A stretch of DNA of 27,943 nucleotides from Planctomycetota bacterium (GTDB taxonomy: Bacteria; Planctomycetota; Phycisphaerae; Phycisphaerales; UBA1924), in the NCBI GenBank assembly GCA_023434205.1, contig JAEYTB010000117.1, positions 1 through 27,943 on the forward strand, written 5' to 3'. Below the pieces are notes generated by a model, which saw nothing but the letters and a program-made list of their open reading frames with translations, was not told where the DNA came from and searched no databases. This document shows positions 8,101 through 14,729 of the stretch, piece after piece. Both the position numbers and the translations under genes were made by a program. Positions within the stretch are counted from its first letter, which is position 1. Each line of letters opens with the position of its first letter.

Positions 8101-8362
8101 TGCCCAGCGTCGAGACCGACGACATCGAGTCGATGCCCGCGATCGTCGAGAACTCCTGCTCCAGCGGCGTCGCCACCGACGACGCCATCGTCTCGGGCGA
8201 CGCCCCCGGCAGCGCCGCCGACACCTGGATCGTCGGGAAGTCGATCGGCGGCAGGTCGCTCACCGGCAGCTGCCGGTACGCCATGATCCCGAAGATCGCC
8301 ATCGCCGCCATCAGCAGCGTGGTCATCACCGGCCGGCGGATGAAGGGGCCCGAGATGTTCAC
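5174..8362 (-). CDS. RND multidrug efflux permease (HAE1 / MdtB-MdtC type)
   Basis: This is an inner-membrane proton-driven drug exporter of the AcrB/MdtBC superfamily, which works as a trimer with an adaptor and an outer-membrane channel. The 1062 residues begin NISGPFIRRPVMTTLLMAAM, the typical first transmembrane helix. Two large periplasmic loops alternate with transmembrane bundles (about 335-500 and 860-1020). The proton-relay pair Asp405-Asp406 sits in transmembrane helix 4 within GFVVDDAIVVLENI, matching AcrB Asp407-Asp408. The wording of this motif is closest to MdtB/MdtC-type pumps. The start is GTG at 8360-8362, overlapping the adaptor stop as GTGA, so translation is coupled. No outer-membrane factor gene follows; the next DNA downstream is the plus-strand coding-like segment. 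The C-terminal 40 residues are basic and Pro/Ala-rich. Confidence 0.95.
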   Translation of the reverse strand: MNISGPFIRRPVMTTLLMAAMAIFGIMAYRQLPVSDLPPIDFPTIQVSAALPGASPETMASSVATPLEQEFSTIAGIDSMSSVSTLGSSQVTLQFNLSRDIDAAAQDVQAAISRAGNRLPRTMPAPPSYRKVNPADQPVIYMAIRSDTLPLHQLNEYAETVMGQRISMVAGVAQVQVFGSQKYAVRVQLDPEKLAVKGIGIDEVAAAIQSRNTNLPVGVLTGPEQALTLQSSGQLMSAEAYNDAIVAYRDGNPILLNQLGRAQDSVENDRSAAWYYRGGESTRAIILAVQRQPGTNTVQVVENVLKLIPSFQSQLPGSVTIEILNDRSQSIRESVADVKFTLVLAIALVVMVIFIFLRNLRATIIPTVAMTLSIVGTFAVMYWMEFSLDNLSLMALTLCVGFVVDDAIVVLENIVRHVEMGKSVRQAAFEGSAEIGFTIVSMTVSLVAVFIPVLFMGGLLGRLLHEFAVVIAVAILLSGVISLTLSPMMCATMLRSPRRDERGKVKHGAVYNAIERVFNLMLGFYEHTLRWTLRAKPLMLLFSLAVLAATVYLFQIVPKGFLPSEDTGRIFVQTEAAEGTSFEAMRRHQEQLAAVVAAHPEVYSFMSSIGARGGQATGTNTGVIFMRLREKPERTKSVDQVIQELRRDLAVVPGARAFLQNPPTIRIGGQLTRSLYQYTLQGPDTDEMYRAANALADRVKDIPGVQDVTTDAQLSNPQLKVDIDRNKAAVLGVTPEQIELALSSAFGTRQISTIYASTNSYQVIMELLPEFQTDPKWLDTLYVRSSSGNLVRLTSVASLEREVGPLSVNHSGQLPAVTISFNLAPGASLGTAVAEVDRLAAETLPATISTSFQGTAQVFQSSMAGLGLLLVLAVLVMYVILGVLYESYVHPITILSALPFAGFGALATLWLFDVELSIYGFVGVIMLIGLVKKNGIMMVDFAVERRRHEDVPAETAIFDACIVRFRPIMMTTMAALLGTLPIALGHGAGAESRRPLGLAVVGGLLFSQFVTLYATPVFYVYLDKVQAWSERRRARRQAAMEQPARVVAPAAPVGVNGNGRAH

Positions 8363-9513
8363 TTGCCCACCCCGGCCTTCGCGCCCGCCGCGGGGCGGTT
8401 CTCACGCACCGCCACCTTCGCGCCGTTGGTGAGCCTCAGCTGCCCCTCGGTCACGACCGTCTCCCCCGGCTCCACGCCCGAGGCGATCACGCTCACCCCG
8501 TCCTCGCTTCGCCGCACCTCGACCGGCCGCTGCTCGGCCGTGCCGTCCGCCTTGATCACGAACACCGCCCGCCCGCGCTGGGACGCCTGCACCGCCGCGG
8601 ACGGAACCACCGTCGCGCCCTCATCCACGCCCACCGTCATCGTCACGTTCACGAACTGCCCCGGCCAGAGCCGCTGGTCCGCGTTGTCGAACCGCGCCTT
8701 CAGCCGGATCGCCCCCGTCGCGGGGTCCACACGGTTGTCGATGAAGCTCAACTCCCCCCGCACCGGTTCGCCCCCGCCCGGAACTTCCGCGAGCACCGCC
8801 AGCGGCCGCGCCCCCTGCGCCGCCCGCACCTGTGCCAGGTCCTGCTCGCGCACCGTGAACGCCACGTCGATGGGCGCGACCTGCGTCAGGTGGATCAGGT
8901 CCGTCTCGTTGGCCTTCACGATCGCCCCCGGCTTGACCAGCAGCGCCCCCAGCCGCCCGTCGAACGGCGCGGTGATTGTGCTGTACGACAGCTGCAGCCT
9001 GGCCGTCTCCACCGCCGCCTGGTCCTGTGCGGCCTGGGCCTCCGCCGCCGCGGCGCGGGCCTCCGCCTGCTCCACTTCCCGCACCGCCACCGCCCGCCCC
9101 TCGTACGCCGTGCGGAGCTGCTGCGCCCCGCGCCGCTCGTCCGCGGCGATCGCGGTGTTCCGCGCCAGCGAAGCCTCCGCCTCGCGCAGCGCCGCCTCGA
9201 ACGGCCGCGGGTCGATCGTCACGATCACCTCGCCCGCCTTGACGTCACGACCTTCCCCCGCGGGCGTGGCCAGCACCTGCCCCGCCACCTGCGGCCGCAG
9301 CATCACCGCCGCGATGGACTCGACCGTCCCCACCGACCGCAACTGGATCGGCACATCCCGCGTCTCGGCCTTGGCCACGCTCACCGGCACCGTGGGCGGC
9401 CCCGCGGGCGCGCGACCCTGCTCCTGCCGCTCGCACGCGCCCAGCACCGCCAGGCTGACGCCCGCGGCAACCCCAAGGCCCCTCCGCACCAGTACCGCCA
9501 TGCCAGTCTTCAA
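8359..9513 (-). CDS. RND efflux periplasmic adaptor lipoprotein (HlyD/AcrA family)
   Basis: This is the membrane fusion protein that links the RND permease to an outer-membrane channel. From the TTG start it has 384 residues. An N-terminal signal with a lipobox (VLGAC) puts the lipidated Cys at 27. A barrel-sandwich half lies at about 56-100, an Ala/Glu/Gln-rich helical hairpin (coiled coil) at about 104-176, and the second sandwich half (LSYSTITAPFDGRLG) at 175-189. Beta-barrel and membrane-proximal domains extend to about 370. I chose TTG at 9511-9513. It has AGGAGG 7 nt upstream, and it overlaps the repressor stop as TTGA. The alternative ATG at 9499-9501 gives a protein four residues shorter with no nearby Shine-Dalgarno. 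It overlaps the permease by 4 bp. Confidence 0.93.
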   Translation of the reverse strand: MKTGMAVLVRRGLGVAAGVSLAVLGACERQEQGRAPAGPPTVPVSVAKAETRDVPIQLRSVGTVESIAAVMLRPQVAGQVLATPAGEGRDVKAGEVIVTIDPRPFEAALREAEASLARNTAIAADERRGAQQLRTAYEGRAVAVREVEQAEARAAAAEAQAAQDQAAVETARLQLSYSTITAPFDGRLGALLVKPGAIVKANETDLIHLTQVAPIDVAFTVREQDLAQVRAAQGARPLAVLAEVPGGGEPVRGELSFIDNRVDPATGAIRLKARFDNADQRLWPGQFVNVTMTVGVDEGATVVPSAAVQASQRGRAVFVIKADGTAEQRPVEVRRSEDGVSVIASGVEPGETVVTEGQLRLTNGAKVAVRENRPAAGAKAGVGK

Positions 9514-10184
9514 TGCCGATCCTCCTGACCCTCGCTCTTTCGCCGGAAAGCCTCTTCCGGAGTCAGCAGCCCGTGCAACGCGACGTCCAGAATGTCCGCC
9601 GTCTGCGCCTCGGGGCTCTTGGCCTGCCCCGCGAAGTAGTTCGTACACATGGTCCCGTAGATCGCGTTTGAAATCACGTCCGCGATCCGCTCGACCGGGA
9701 TGTCCCGCATTTTGCCCGCCGCGATCAGCCCGCGGTAGAACTCCTGCCACCGCTTCAACGCCACCTCCCGGTGCGCGAAGTACGCCGGCTTGCGCCCGTC
9801 CCCGGCGTCCGCCCGCTCCTGCATGATCAGCTCGACATAGCTCGGGTGATCCGCGAAGTACGCCAGGTACGCCCGGATCCCCGCGGCGAGCTGCCCGAAA
9901 GGCTCCGGCTCCGCCGCCACACCGCCGTCCACCGCTGCCCGCATCCCCGCCAGGATCCGGTCCAGCGCCGCCTCAAACATCTGCCGCTTCGAGGGGAAGT
10001 ACCGGTACAGGGTGCCCTTGCCCACGCCGAGCGTGTGAGCGACCTCCTGAAGGTCCGTGCGCTCGTACCCCCGCTCGGCGAACTCCTCGATCGCGACACG
10101 GAGAATCTCGTCCCGGCGGCGTTCGGCGAGACCCTCAATGGGGGGGCGGCCCCGCTTGCGTCTGGGCGTAGTGGATTGGCTCAT
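9510..10184 (-). CDS. TetR/AcrR-family transcriptional repressor
   Basis: This is a 224-residue TetR-type regulator, very likely the local repressor of the downstream efflux genes. A basic N-terminal arm (RRKRGRPP) precedes the DNA-binding domain at about 22-70. That domain contains the signature ILRVAIEEFAERGYERTDLQ and the recognition helix region GVGKGTLYRYFPSKRQMF. The C-terminal ligand and dimer domain spans about 75-210. I chose the ATG at 10182-10184 rather than an ATG 54 bp upstream, because the upstream residues lack family similarity and the candidate operators would then lie inside the gene. It is the first gene of a coupled trio (repressor, adaptor, permease), which implies autoregulation and induction by a pump substrate. 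Confidence 0.93.
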   Translation of the reverse strand: MSQSTTPRRKRGRPPIEGLAERRRDEILRVAIEEFAERGYERTDLQEVAHTLGVGKGTLYRYFPSKRQMFEAALDRILAGMRAAVDGGVAAEPEPFGQLAAGIRAYLAYFADHPSYVELIMQERADAGDGRKPAYFAHREVALKRWQEFYRGLIAAGKMRDIPVERIADVISNAIYGTMCTNYFAGQAKSPEAQTADILDVALHGLLTPEEAFRRKSEGQEDRH

Positions 10185-10188
10185 GGGG

Positions 10189-10220
10189 CAGGATTTTCCT
10201 GACTGACTCGTCCGTCGAGT
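10189..10220 (-). promoter_or_regulatory. Candidate operators upstream of the TetR gene
   Basis: Two dyads lie just before the repressor start. CAGGA-TTT-TCCTG (10189-10201) overlaps the expected ribosome binding region. ACTCG-TCCGT-CGAGT (10206-10220) is preceded by GACTG. The second looks like the ACTGAC/GTCAGT-style boxes known for TetR repressors of RND pumps. A TTGACC that could be a -35 element lies upstream on the minus strand near 10231-10236, but I could not pair it with a convincing -10. Binding by the adjacent repressor is inferred from position. Confidence 0.4.
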
Positions 10221-10278
10221 AAATGGTCCGGCGGTCAACGCCCACCCCGCACCCCGGATTGCACTGGTTCGCGCTAAA

Positions 10279-12021
10279 TCAGACCCGGACCGCCCGAAGC
10301 GCTAGGAACATCGGGATTTCCCGGCGTGCCCGGTTCTCCTCCGCCGCCCGGGGTCCGGGCTGGCTCGTCCTCACACTGGGCCATTCTTCCAGGGCATCCA
10401 CCAGCAGCCCCGCGTCCGCCAGCGCTTTGACGTACGCCTGGACTGGGCGGTGGAAGGTCATGGTGGTGACAGGCGCGTTGCCGCGGGCCACCGCGCCCGG
10501 GTTCATGGTGATGGGCGAGACCCCGGCCGAGAGGTAGCCGTCGACCCGACGGTACTGCCGCGCTCCGCGGCCCTTGGACCCTGGTGACTGGCCGGCGTCG
10601 TCCCACCCCCAGGACGTCTGGCCCGGGCTGCGGAACGCGGGGTGCAGGATCACGCCGACAAAGCGTCCGCCCTGCCGCAGCTTGCCCGCGATCCCGGAGA
10701 GCACCGGCGCGAGCGGGTCGATGTTCATCAGGGCCATGACGCACGCCGCGGCGTCGAAGGGCGGACCCAGTTCCATGCCGCCGACCTCGCGCGCATCCCC
10801 GACGAGGAACTCTTCGTTCGCAGCCCCGCGGGCCTTGGCCGACTCGATCAGGCGCGGCGCCGCGTCCACGCCCACGGCGTGCGCGCCCAGCGCCGCGAGC
10901 CGGTGGGCGAGGACACCCTGCCCGCACGCGACGTCGAGCACGCGCTGGCCGGGCCGCACCTCAAGCAGGCGCGTGACGCCGGGCAGGATGACCAGCTCGT
11001 GGTGGTCGCTCTTGCGGTCTTCGATGAGCTCGCTGTACCACTCCGCCACGTGGTCCCACGACCCGGTTCGTGCATCGGCCGCGGGCGGCAGGGGCGACGC
11101 CGGGCCCGGCTCGGCCTCGGCGGGCTGAGAGACTTCGCCCTTCTGCCGGCCGACCAGGCTGTAGAACGGGCCGGGGATGGGGCTGCGGTACCGGACGACC
11201 TGACCGGTCGCCGGGTGCGCGAAGCCGAGCTCCGCGGCGTGCAGGCACACCCGCCCGATGGGGTCGGTCGCCGCGCCGTACCGCCGGTCGCCGACGATCG
11301 GGTGCCCGACTTCTTTCATGTGGACACGGATCTGGTTCTTCCGCCCGGTTTCCAGCCGGACCTGGAGCAGGGAGCGTCCCAGGGCGGCCTCCATCACGCG
11401 CCAGTGCGTCACTGCCGGCTTCGGGTGGTCGCCGCGTCCCTCGGTCTCGTTGCTGCGGAACCCGGGCAGCTTCGCGACGCGGCTGGCGTCCATGGGCGTT
11501 TTGAAGCTGTGGACCAGGCCCTTCTCGTCTTCCATCAGGTAGCTCTGCACCGTCCCCGAGGCCGGCTGCGCCACCTTGCGAGCGCTCGCGCCCTTGCCCA
11601 GCGTGCGCGTCGAGTCGCTCTCGATCTCACCCTCCACGACCGCGGCGTAGAGCCGGTGCGGCCGCTTGGCGCGGAACTCCTCTTTCAGGAAGGCGTAGGC
11701 CCGCTCGCTCTTGGCGAACACCAGCAGCCCCGAAGCCTCCTTGTCCAGCCGGTGGATGATCCAGACCTTTGTGCCCCGCCGCTTGTACTGGTCGCGGATG
11801 TAGACCTTGATGTGGAGGAACACACTCTCGACGTCCTGCCCGGGCAGGCCCGCTGTGAGGATTCCGGCGGGCTTGTCCACCACGATCAGGTCGTCGTCCT
11901 CGTGGACGATGGAAATGCCCGCCGGGAGGTGGTGGACCTTGGCCCCCTTGGAGCTGGCGCGCATGGGCCCATGCCGGCGGTCGTTTCGGGAAGGTTTCGG
12001 GCGGCGGTCGTTGCTGGGCAT
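10279..12021 (-). CDS. RluA-family pseudouridine synthase fused to a SAM-dependent methyltransferase
   Basis: This is a 580-residue two-domain protein. Residues about 30-292 are an RluA-type RNA pseudouridine synthase. The start is IVHEDDDLIVVDKPAGILT, the catalytic motif HRLDKEASGLLVFAK has Asp93 as the expected nucleophile, and ETGRKNQIRVHMKEVGHPIVGD at 225-245 follows. A Pro/Ala/Glu-rich linker of about 30 residues (291-320) leads to a class I methyltransferase. Its SAM-binding motif is VLDVACGQG at 361-369, and acidic residues follow in GVDAAP and VGDARE. The domain ends at 580 (MFLALRAV). The substrate is presumably rRNA or tRNA for the first domain and is unknown for the second. I chose the ATG at 12019-12021, with AAGGA 4 nt upstream. 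A GTG at 12031-12033 that overlaps the coaB stop as GTGA would add four residues. The TetR gene follows 94 bp downstream. Confidence 0.9.
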   Translation of the reverse strand: MPSNDRRPKPSRNDRRHGPMRASSKGAKVHHLPAGISIVHEDDDLIVVDKPAGILTAGLPGQDVESVFLHIKVYIRDQYKRRGTKVWIIHRLDKEASGLLVFAKSERAYAFLKEEFRAKRPHRLYAAVVEGEIESDSTRTLGKGASARKVAQPASGTVQSYLMEDEKGLVHSFKTPMDASRVAKLPGFRSNETEGRGDHPKPAVTHWRVMEAALGRSLLQVRLETGRKNQIRVHMKEVGHPIVGDRRYGAATDPIGRVCLHAAELGFAHPATGQVVRYRSPIPGPFYSLVGRQKGEVSQPAEAEPGPASPLPPAADARTGSWDHVAEWYSELIEDRKSDHHELVILPGVTRLLEVRPGQRVLDVACGQGVLAHRLAALGAHAVGVDAAPRLIESAKARGAANEEFLVGDAREVGGMELGPPFDAAACVMALMNIDPLAPVLSGIAGKLRQGGRFVGVILHPAFRSPGQTSWGWDDAGQSPGSKGRGARQYRRVDGYLSAGVSPITMNPGAVARGNAPVTTMTFHRPVQAYVKALADAGLLVDALEEWPSVRTSQPGPRAAEENRARREIPMFLALRAVRV

Positions 12022-12029
12022 GTCGTCCT

Positions 12030-12701
12030 TCACACGTACGCGGCGATCAGGTCCATGAGCCACGGGGCGAACTGCTGCTTGGTCAGCCTGCCCTGTGTGT
12101 GGGACTCGGTCCCATCCTTCTTGAAGACGGTGGCCTCGACGAGGTCGCTGTCCATGGTCTCCAGCGGGTTGCCGACCACCATGTCCACCTTTTTGCGGGT
12201 TAGCTTGGCCCGGGCGGAGCTGGCCAGCTCTTCCCGGGGCTCCAGGGCGAACCCCACCATGAGCTGCTCGGGGCGCCGGGTCTGGGCGACCTCGGCCAGC
12301 AGGTCGGGGGTGGCTTCCAGGGTCAGGGTGAGGTCCTCGCTGTGCCGCCTGAACTTGCCCCCAAAGAAGGCCGGGTCGACCTTTGGTCGGTAGTCGGCGA
12401 CCGCCGCAGCCATGATGAGGACATCGGCCCAGGGCGCGTGCTCTCGGAGCAGGGCCTGAAGGTCGGCACACGTTCGGAACTTGAGCACCCGAACGTTCGA
12501 ATGTGTGGGTAAGACTGGGGCGGGCCCCATCAGAAGGAGGACGTCCCAGTCGCGTCGTGCGCCCTCATCGGCGAGCGCGGAGCCCATGCGTCCGGAGGAG
12601 CGGTTGCCGATGAACCGCACGGCGTCGATGGGCTCGTGGGTTGGACCGGCGGTGATGAGGACTCGGCGTTGGCGGGGTTGGGCGGGTGGGTCGTTGGGCA
12701 A
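12030..12701 (-). CDS. coaB: Stand-alone phosphopantothenate-cysteine ligase (CoaB)
   Basis: The second step of CoA synthesis from pantothenate joins 4'-phosphopantothenate to cysteine. In most bacteria the enzyme is the C-terminal half of bifunctional CoaBC. Only the CoaB half is here. The nucleotide-binding start is VLITAGPTHEPID, followed by RFIGNRSSGRMG at 29-40 and AAAVADYRP at 98-106, and a C-terminal GNP...F stretch at about 177-193. No decarboxylase domain or flavin motif precedes it. The frame is open further upstream but contains no homologous sequence. I therefore favour the TTG at 12699-12701, which has AAAGG 6 nt before it and gives 223 residues. The stop overlaps a possible GTG start of the next gene. 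CoaC must be encoded elsewhere. Confidence 0.85.
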   Translation of the reverse strand: MPNDPPAQPRQRRVLITAGPTHEPIDAVRFIGNRSSGRMGSALADEGARRDWDVLLLMGPAPVLPTHSNVRVLKFRTCADLQALLREHAPWADVLIMAAAVADYRPKVDPAFFGGKFRRHSEDLTLTLEATPDLLAEVAQTRRPEQLMVGFALEPREELASSARAKLTRKKVDMVVGNPLETMDSDLVEATVFKKDGTESHTQGRLTKQQFAPWLMDLIAAYV

Positions 12702-12773
12702 TCGGAACCTTTGACGGAGATCAGGGAAGCAGTGGGGTGGTGGGGCTTGGGGCCTCACCCGGAAGGGCGGCAA

Positions 12774-12802
12774 TTGATAGCATGTCCCTCCCAGAGCATA
12801 AT
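12774..12802 (+). promoter_or_regulatory. Sigma70-like promoter for the pilB-pilT transcription unit
   Basis: TTGATA (12774-12779) and CATAAT (12797-12802) are separated by 17 bp, each matching the consensus in five of six positions. It faces pilB and predicts a 5' leader of about 150 nt. A small hairpin in that leader (CGCCGG-TCG-CCGGCG, 12859-12873) may be structural. It lies in the divergent gap between coaB and pilB. Confidence 0.6.
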
Positions 12803-12956
12803 GCCGGTCCCCGTCCGCAGCCGCGGGCACGGGTACGGTGTTTGATCGAACGGGCGCACGCCGGTCGCCGGCGCGTTCAGTGTGACTTTGACGCATGACG
12901 GGGTCCGCTCTACGGGCGCTGGTGTGTGCGGCTTGAGAGCGGAGCAGAAGGCAACC

Positions 12957-14708
12957 ATGGCGAGACTACGAAAGAAGCTTGGCGAGATCCTGGTGGGGTG
13001 GGGCGCCATCAACAACGACCAGGCCGAGAAGGCCGCGTCCCTGGCGAAGGCGTCGGGCAAGCGGTTGGGCGAGGCGCTGGTCGAGGCGGGCTTTGCCAAG
13101 GAGGACCAGGTCGCCAAAGCGCTGGCCACGCAGTTCGGCATGGAGTACGTCGACCTGGCGAGCAACGGCGTCGCCGACAAGATCGACGTCAAGCTCATGC
13201 CCGACGACCTGGTCAAGAAGCACCTGATCCTGCCGATGAGCAAGACGGGCAACCGCCTGCAGCTGCTGATCCACGACCCGATGGACCTGGAGCTGTTCGA
13301 CATGCTCCGCTTCCGGCTCAATGTGGAGCTGGACCTGCGGCTGTCGTCCAAGAGCGCGATCAAGAAGTACCTCGAGGCCTCGACCGCGGGCACCGCCCGG
13401 CGATTTGAGGCGGGGCAGTCGCTCGTGACCGAGTCCATCGACCGCACGATCGACCGCACCATCGACAAGTCGGTGGACCGCTCGCTCGACAAGTCGATCG
13501 ACGAGACGGTCGATGAGGCCTCGCCGATCGTCAAGCTCGCCAACCGCATCATCGCCGAGGCGGTGCGCATGCGGGCCAGCGATATCCACATCGAGCCCAT
13601 GGCGGACCGCGTCCGCCTGCGGTACCGCATCGACGGCGTCTGCATGGAGCGCGACAACCTGCCCAAGCGCATGCAGAACGCCCTGCTCAGCCGCGTCAAG
13701 CTGATGGCCGGCGTCAACATCGCGGAGAAGCGCATCCCCCAGGACGGCCGCATCAAGCTGCAGGTTGACGACGCGCTGATCGACTTCCGTGTGTCGGCCT
13801 GCCCCGCCTACCACGGCGAGTCGGTGGTGCTGCGTATTCTGCGGCCCGACAGCGTCCGGATCGGCCTGGCGAACCTGGGCTTCGAGGCCGACAACCTCGC
13901 GATCTTCAACAAGATCATCCGGCGGCCCAACGGCATCTTCCTGGTGACGGGCCCGACGGGTTCGGGCAAGACGACCACGCTGTACTCGGCGCTGGACGTC
14001 CTCAACCGCCCCGACAAGAAGATCATCACCGCCGAGGACCCGGTCGAGTACAACTTTGAGGGCATCAACCAGTGCCAGGTGCGAGAGCACATCGGGCTGG
14101 GATTCCCGCAGATTCTGCGGTCGATGCTCCGTCAGGCCCCCAACATCATCCTGGTGGGCGAAATCCGTGACAAGGAGGTCGCCGAGATCGCCATCCAGGC
14201 CGCCCTCACCGGCCACCTGGTGTTCTCGACGCTGCACACCAACGACGCCCCCTCGGCGATCACGCGACTGATCGACATGGGCGTGAAGCCGTTCCTGGTC
14301 GCCAGCTCGATCCAGGCCGTGATGGCCCAGCGGCTGATCCGCGTGCTGTGCAAGGAGTGCAAGAAGCTCGCGGAGCCCCAGGACCTGGACCCCAAGCACC
14401 TCACCCTGACCGGCATCACGATGGCCGAGGCCATTGGCAAGGCGCACAAGGCCGTGGGCTGCGGCACCTGCGTCCAGACCGGCTACCGCGGCCGCAAGGC
14501 CATCTTCGAGATGATGGTCATGAACACCCAGATCCGCGAGCTGGCCTTCAAGCTCGCACCCATCAGCGACCTGCGCCGCGCCGCCCTGCACAACGGCATG
14601 CGTCCGCTGGTGGGCGACGGCAAGCTCAAAATTCTCAGCGGCGTCACCACCGCGGCCGAGATCGCCTCCACCACTCAGGTCGACGTCGACAACGTCCCCG
14701 CCCACTAA
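12957..14708 (+). CDS. pilB: Type IV pilus assembly ATPase PilB (GspE/PilB family)
   Basis: This is the cytoplasmic hexameric motor that drives pilin polymerisation. It has 583 residues. The N-terminal MshEN/T2SSE_N region (about 7-140) has a clear RLG...Q 24-residue motif at 36-59 and a weaker one at 7-30. A run of seven tetrapeptides (160-187) then precedes the motor core. The core shows Walker A GPTGSGKT at 332-339, Asp box ITAEDPVEY at 357-365, Walker B IILVGEIRD at 397-405, and His box HLVFSTLHTND at 420-430. The zinc-binding tetracysteine is C465, C468, C502 and C505, typical of assembly rather than retraction ATPases. The ATG at 12957 has GAAGG 5 nt upstream; a start 25 codons earlier lacks support. 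It is first in the plus-strand cluster, with pilT 21 bp downstream. Confidence 0.93.
   Translation: MARLRKKLGEILVGWGAINNDQAEKAASLAKASGKRLGEALVEAGFAKEDQVAKALATQFGMEYVDLASNGVADKIDVKLMPDDLVKKHLILPMSKTGNRLQLLIHDPMDLELFDMLRFRLNVELDLRLSSKSAIKKYLEASTAGTARRFEAGQSLVTESIDRTIDRTIDKSVDRSLDKSIDETVDEASPIVKLANRIIAEAVRMRASDIHIEPMADRVRLRYRIDGVCMERDNLPKRMQNALLSRVKLMAGVNIAEKRIPQDGRIKLQVDDALIDFRVSACPAYHGESVVLRILRPDSVRIGLANLGFEADNLAIFNKIIRRPNGIFLVTGPTGSGKTTTLYSALDVLNRPDKKIITAEDPVEYNFEGINQCQVREHIGLGFPQILRSMLRQAPNIILVGEIRDKEVAEIAIQAALTGHLVFSTLHTNDAPSAITRLIDMGVKPFLVASSIQAVMAQRLIRVLCKECKKLAEPQDLDPKHLTLTGITMAEAIGKAHKAVGCGTCVQTGYRGRKAIFEMMVMNTQIRELAFKLAPISDLRRAALHNGMRPLVGDGKLKILSGVTTAAEIASTTQVDVDNVPAH
13434..13517 (+). 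repeat. 12-bp-period repeat in pilB encoding seven tetrapeptides
   Basis: Codons 160-187 read SIDR, TIDR, TIDK, SVDR, SLDK, SIDE, TVDE. The rule is S/T, then I/V/L, then Asp, then a charged residue. The DNA repeats with a 12-bp period and synonymous or conservative changes. It sits exactly between the N-terminal regulatory domain and the motor core, so it is likely a helical or charged linker of variable length. Confidence 0.85.
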
Positions 14709-14729
14709 GACCCTTCCGGAACCGCATCC

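Noticed and set aside
9514..9750. An N-terminal extension of the adaptor protein into the repressor gene
   Set aside because: It is an out-of-frame reading of the TetR gene, and it would place the lipoprotein signal in mid-protein.
4280..9826. An 1848-codon open frame on the plus strand antisense to the pump genes
   Set aside because: The wobble position of the minus-strand permease falls on the first base of this frame. Because it is almost always G or C, stops (which begin with T) cannot arise. The peptide is His/Arg/Pro-rich noise apart from the 4715-5170 part reported separately.
12022..12471. A longer start for the RluA-methyltransferase gene inside coaB
   Set aside because: The 150 extra residues are an out-of-frame reading of coaB, low in complexity. 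Starts at 12021 or 12033 are supported by AAGGA and GTGA.
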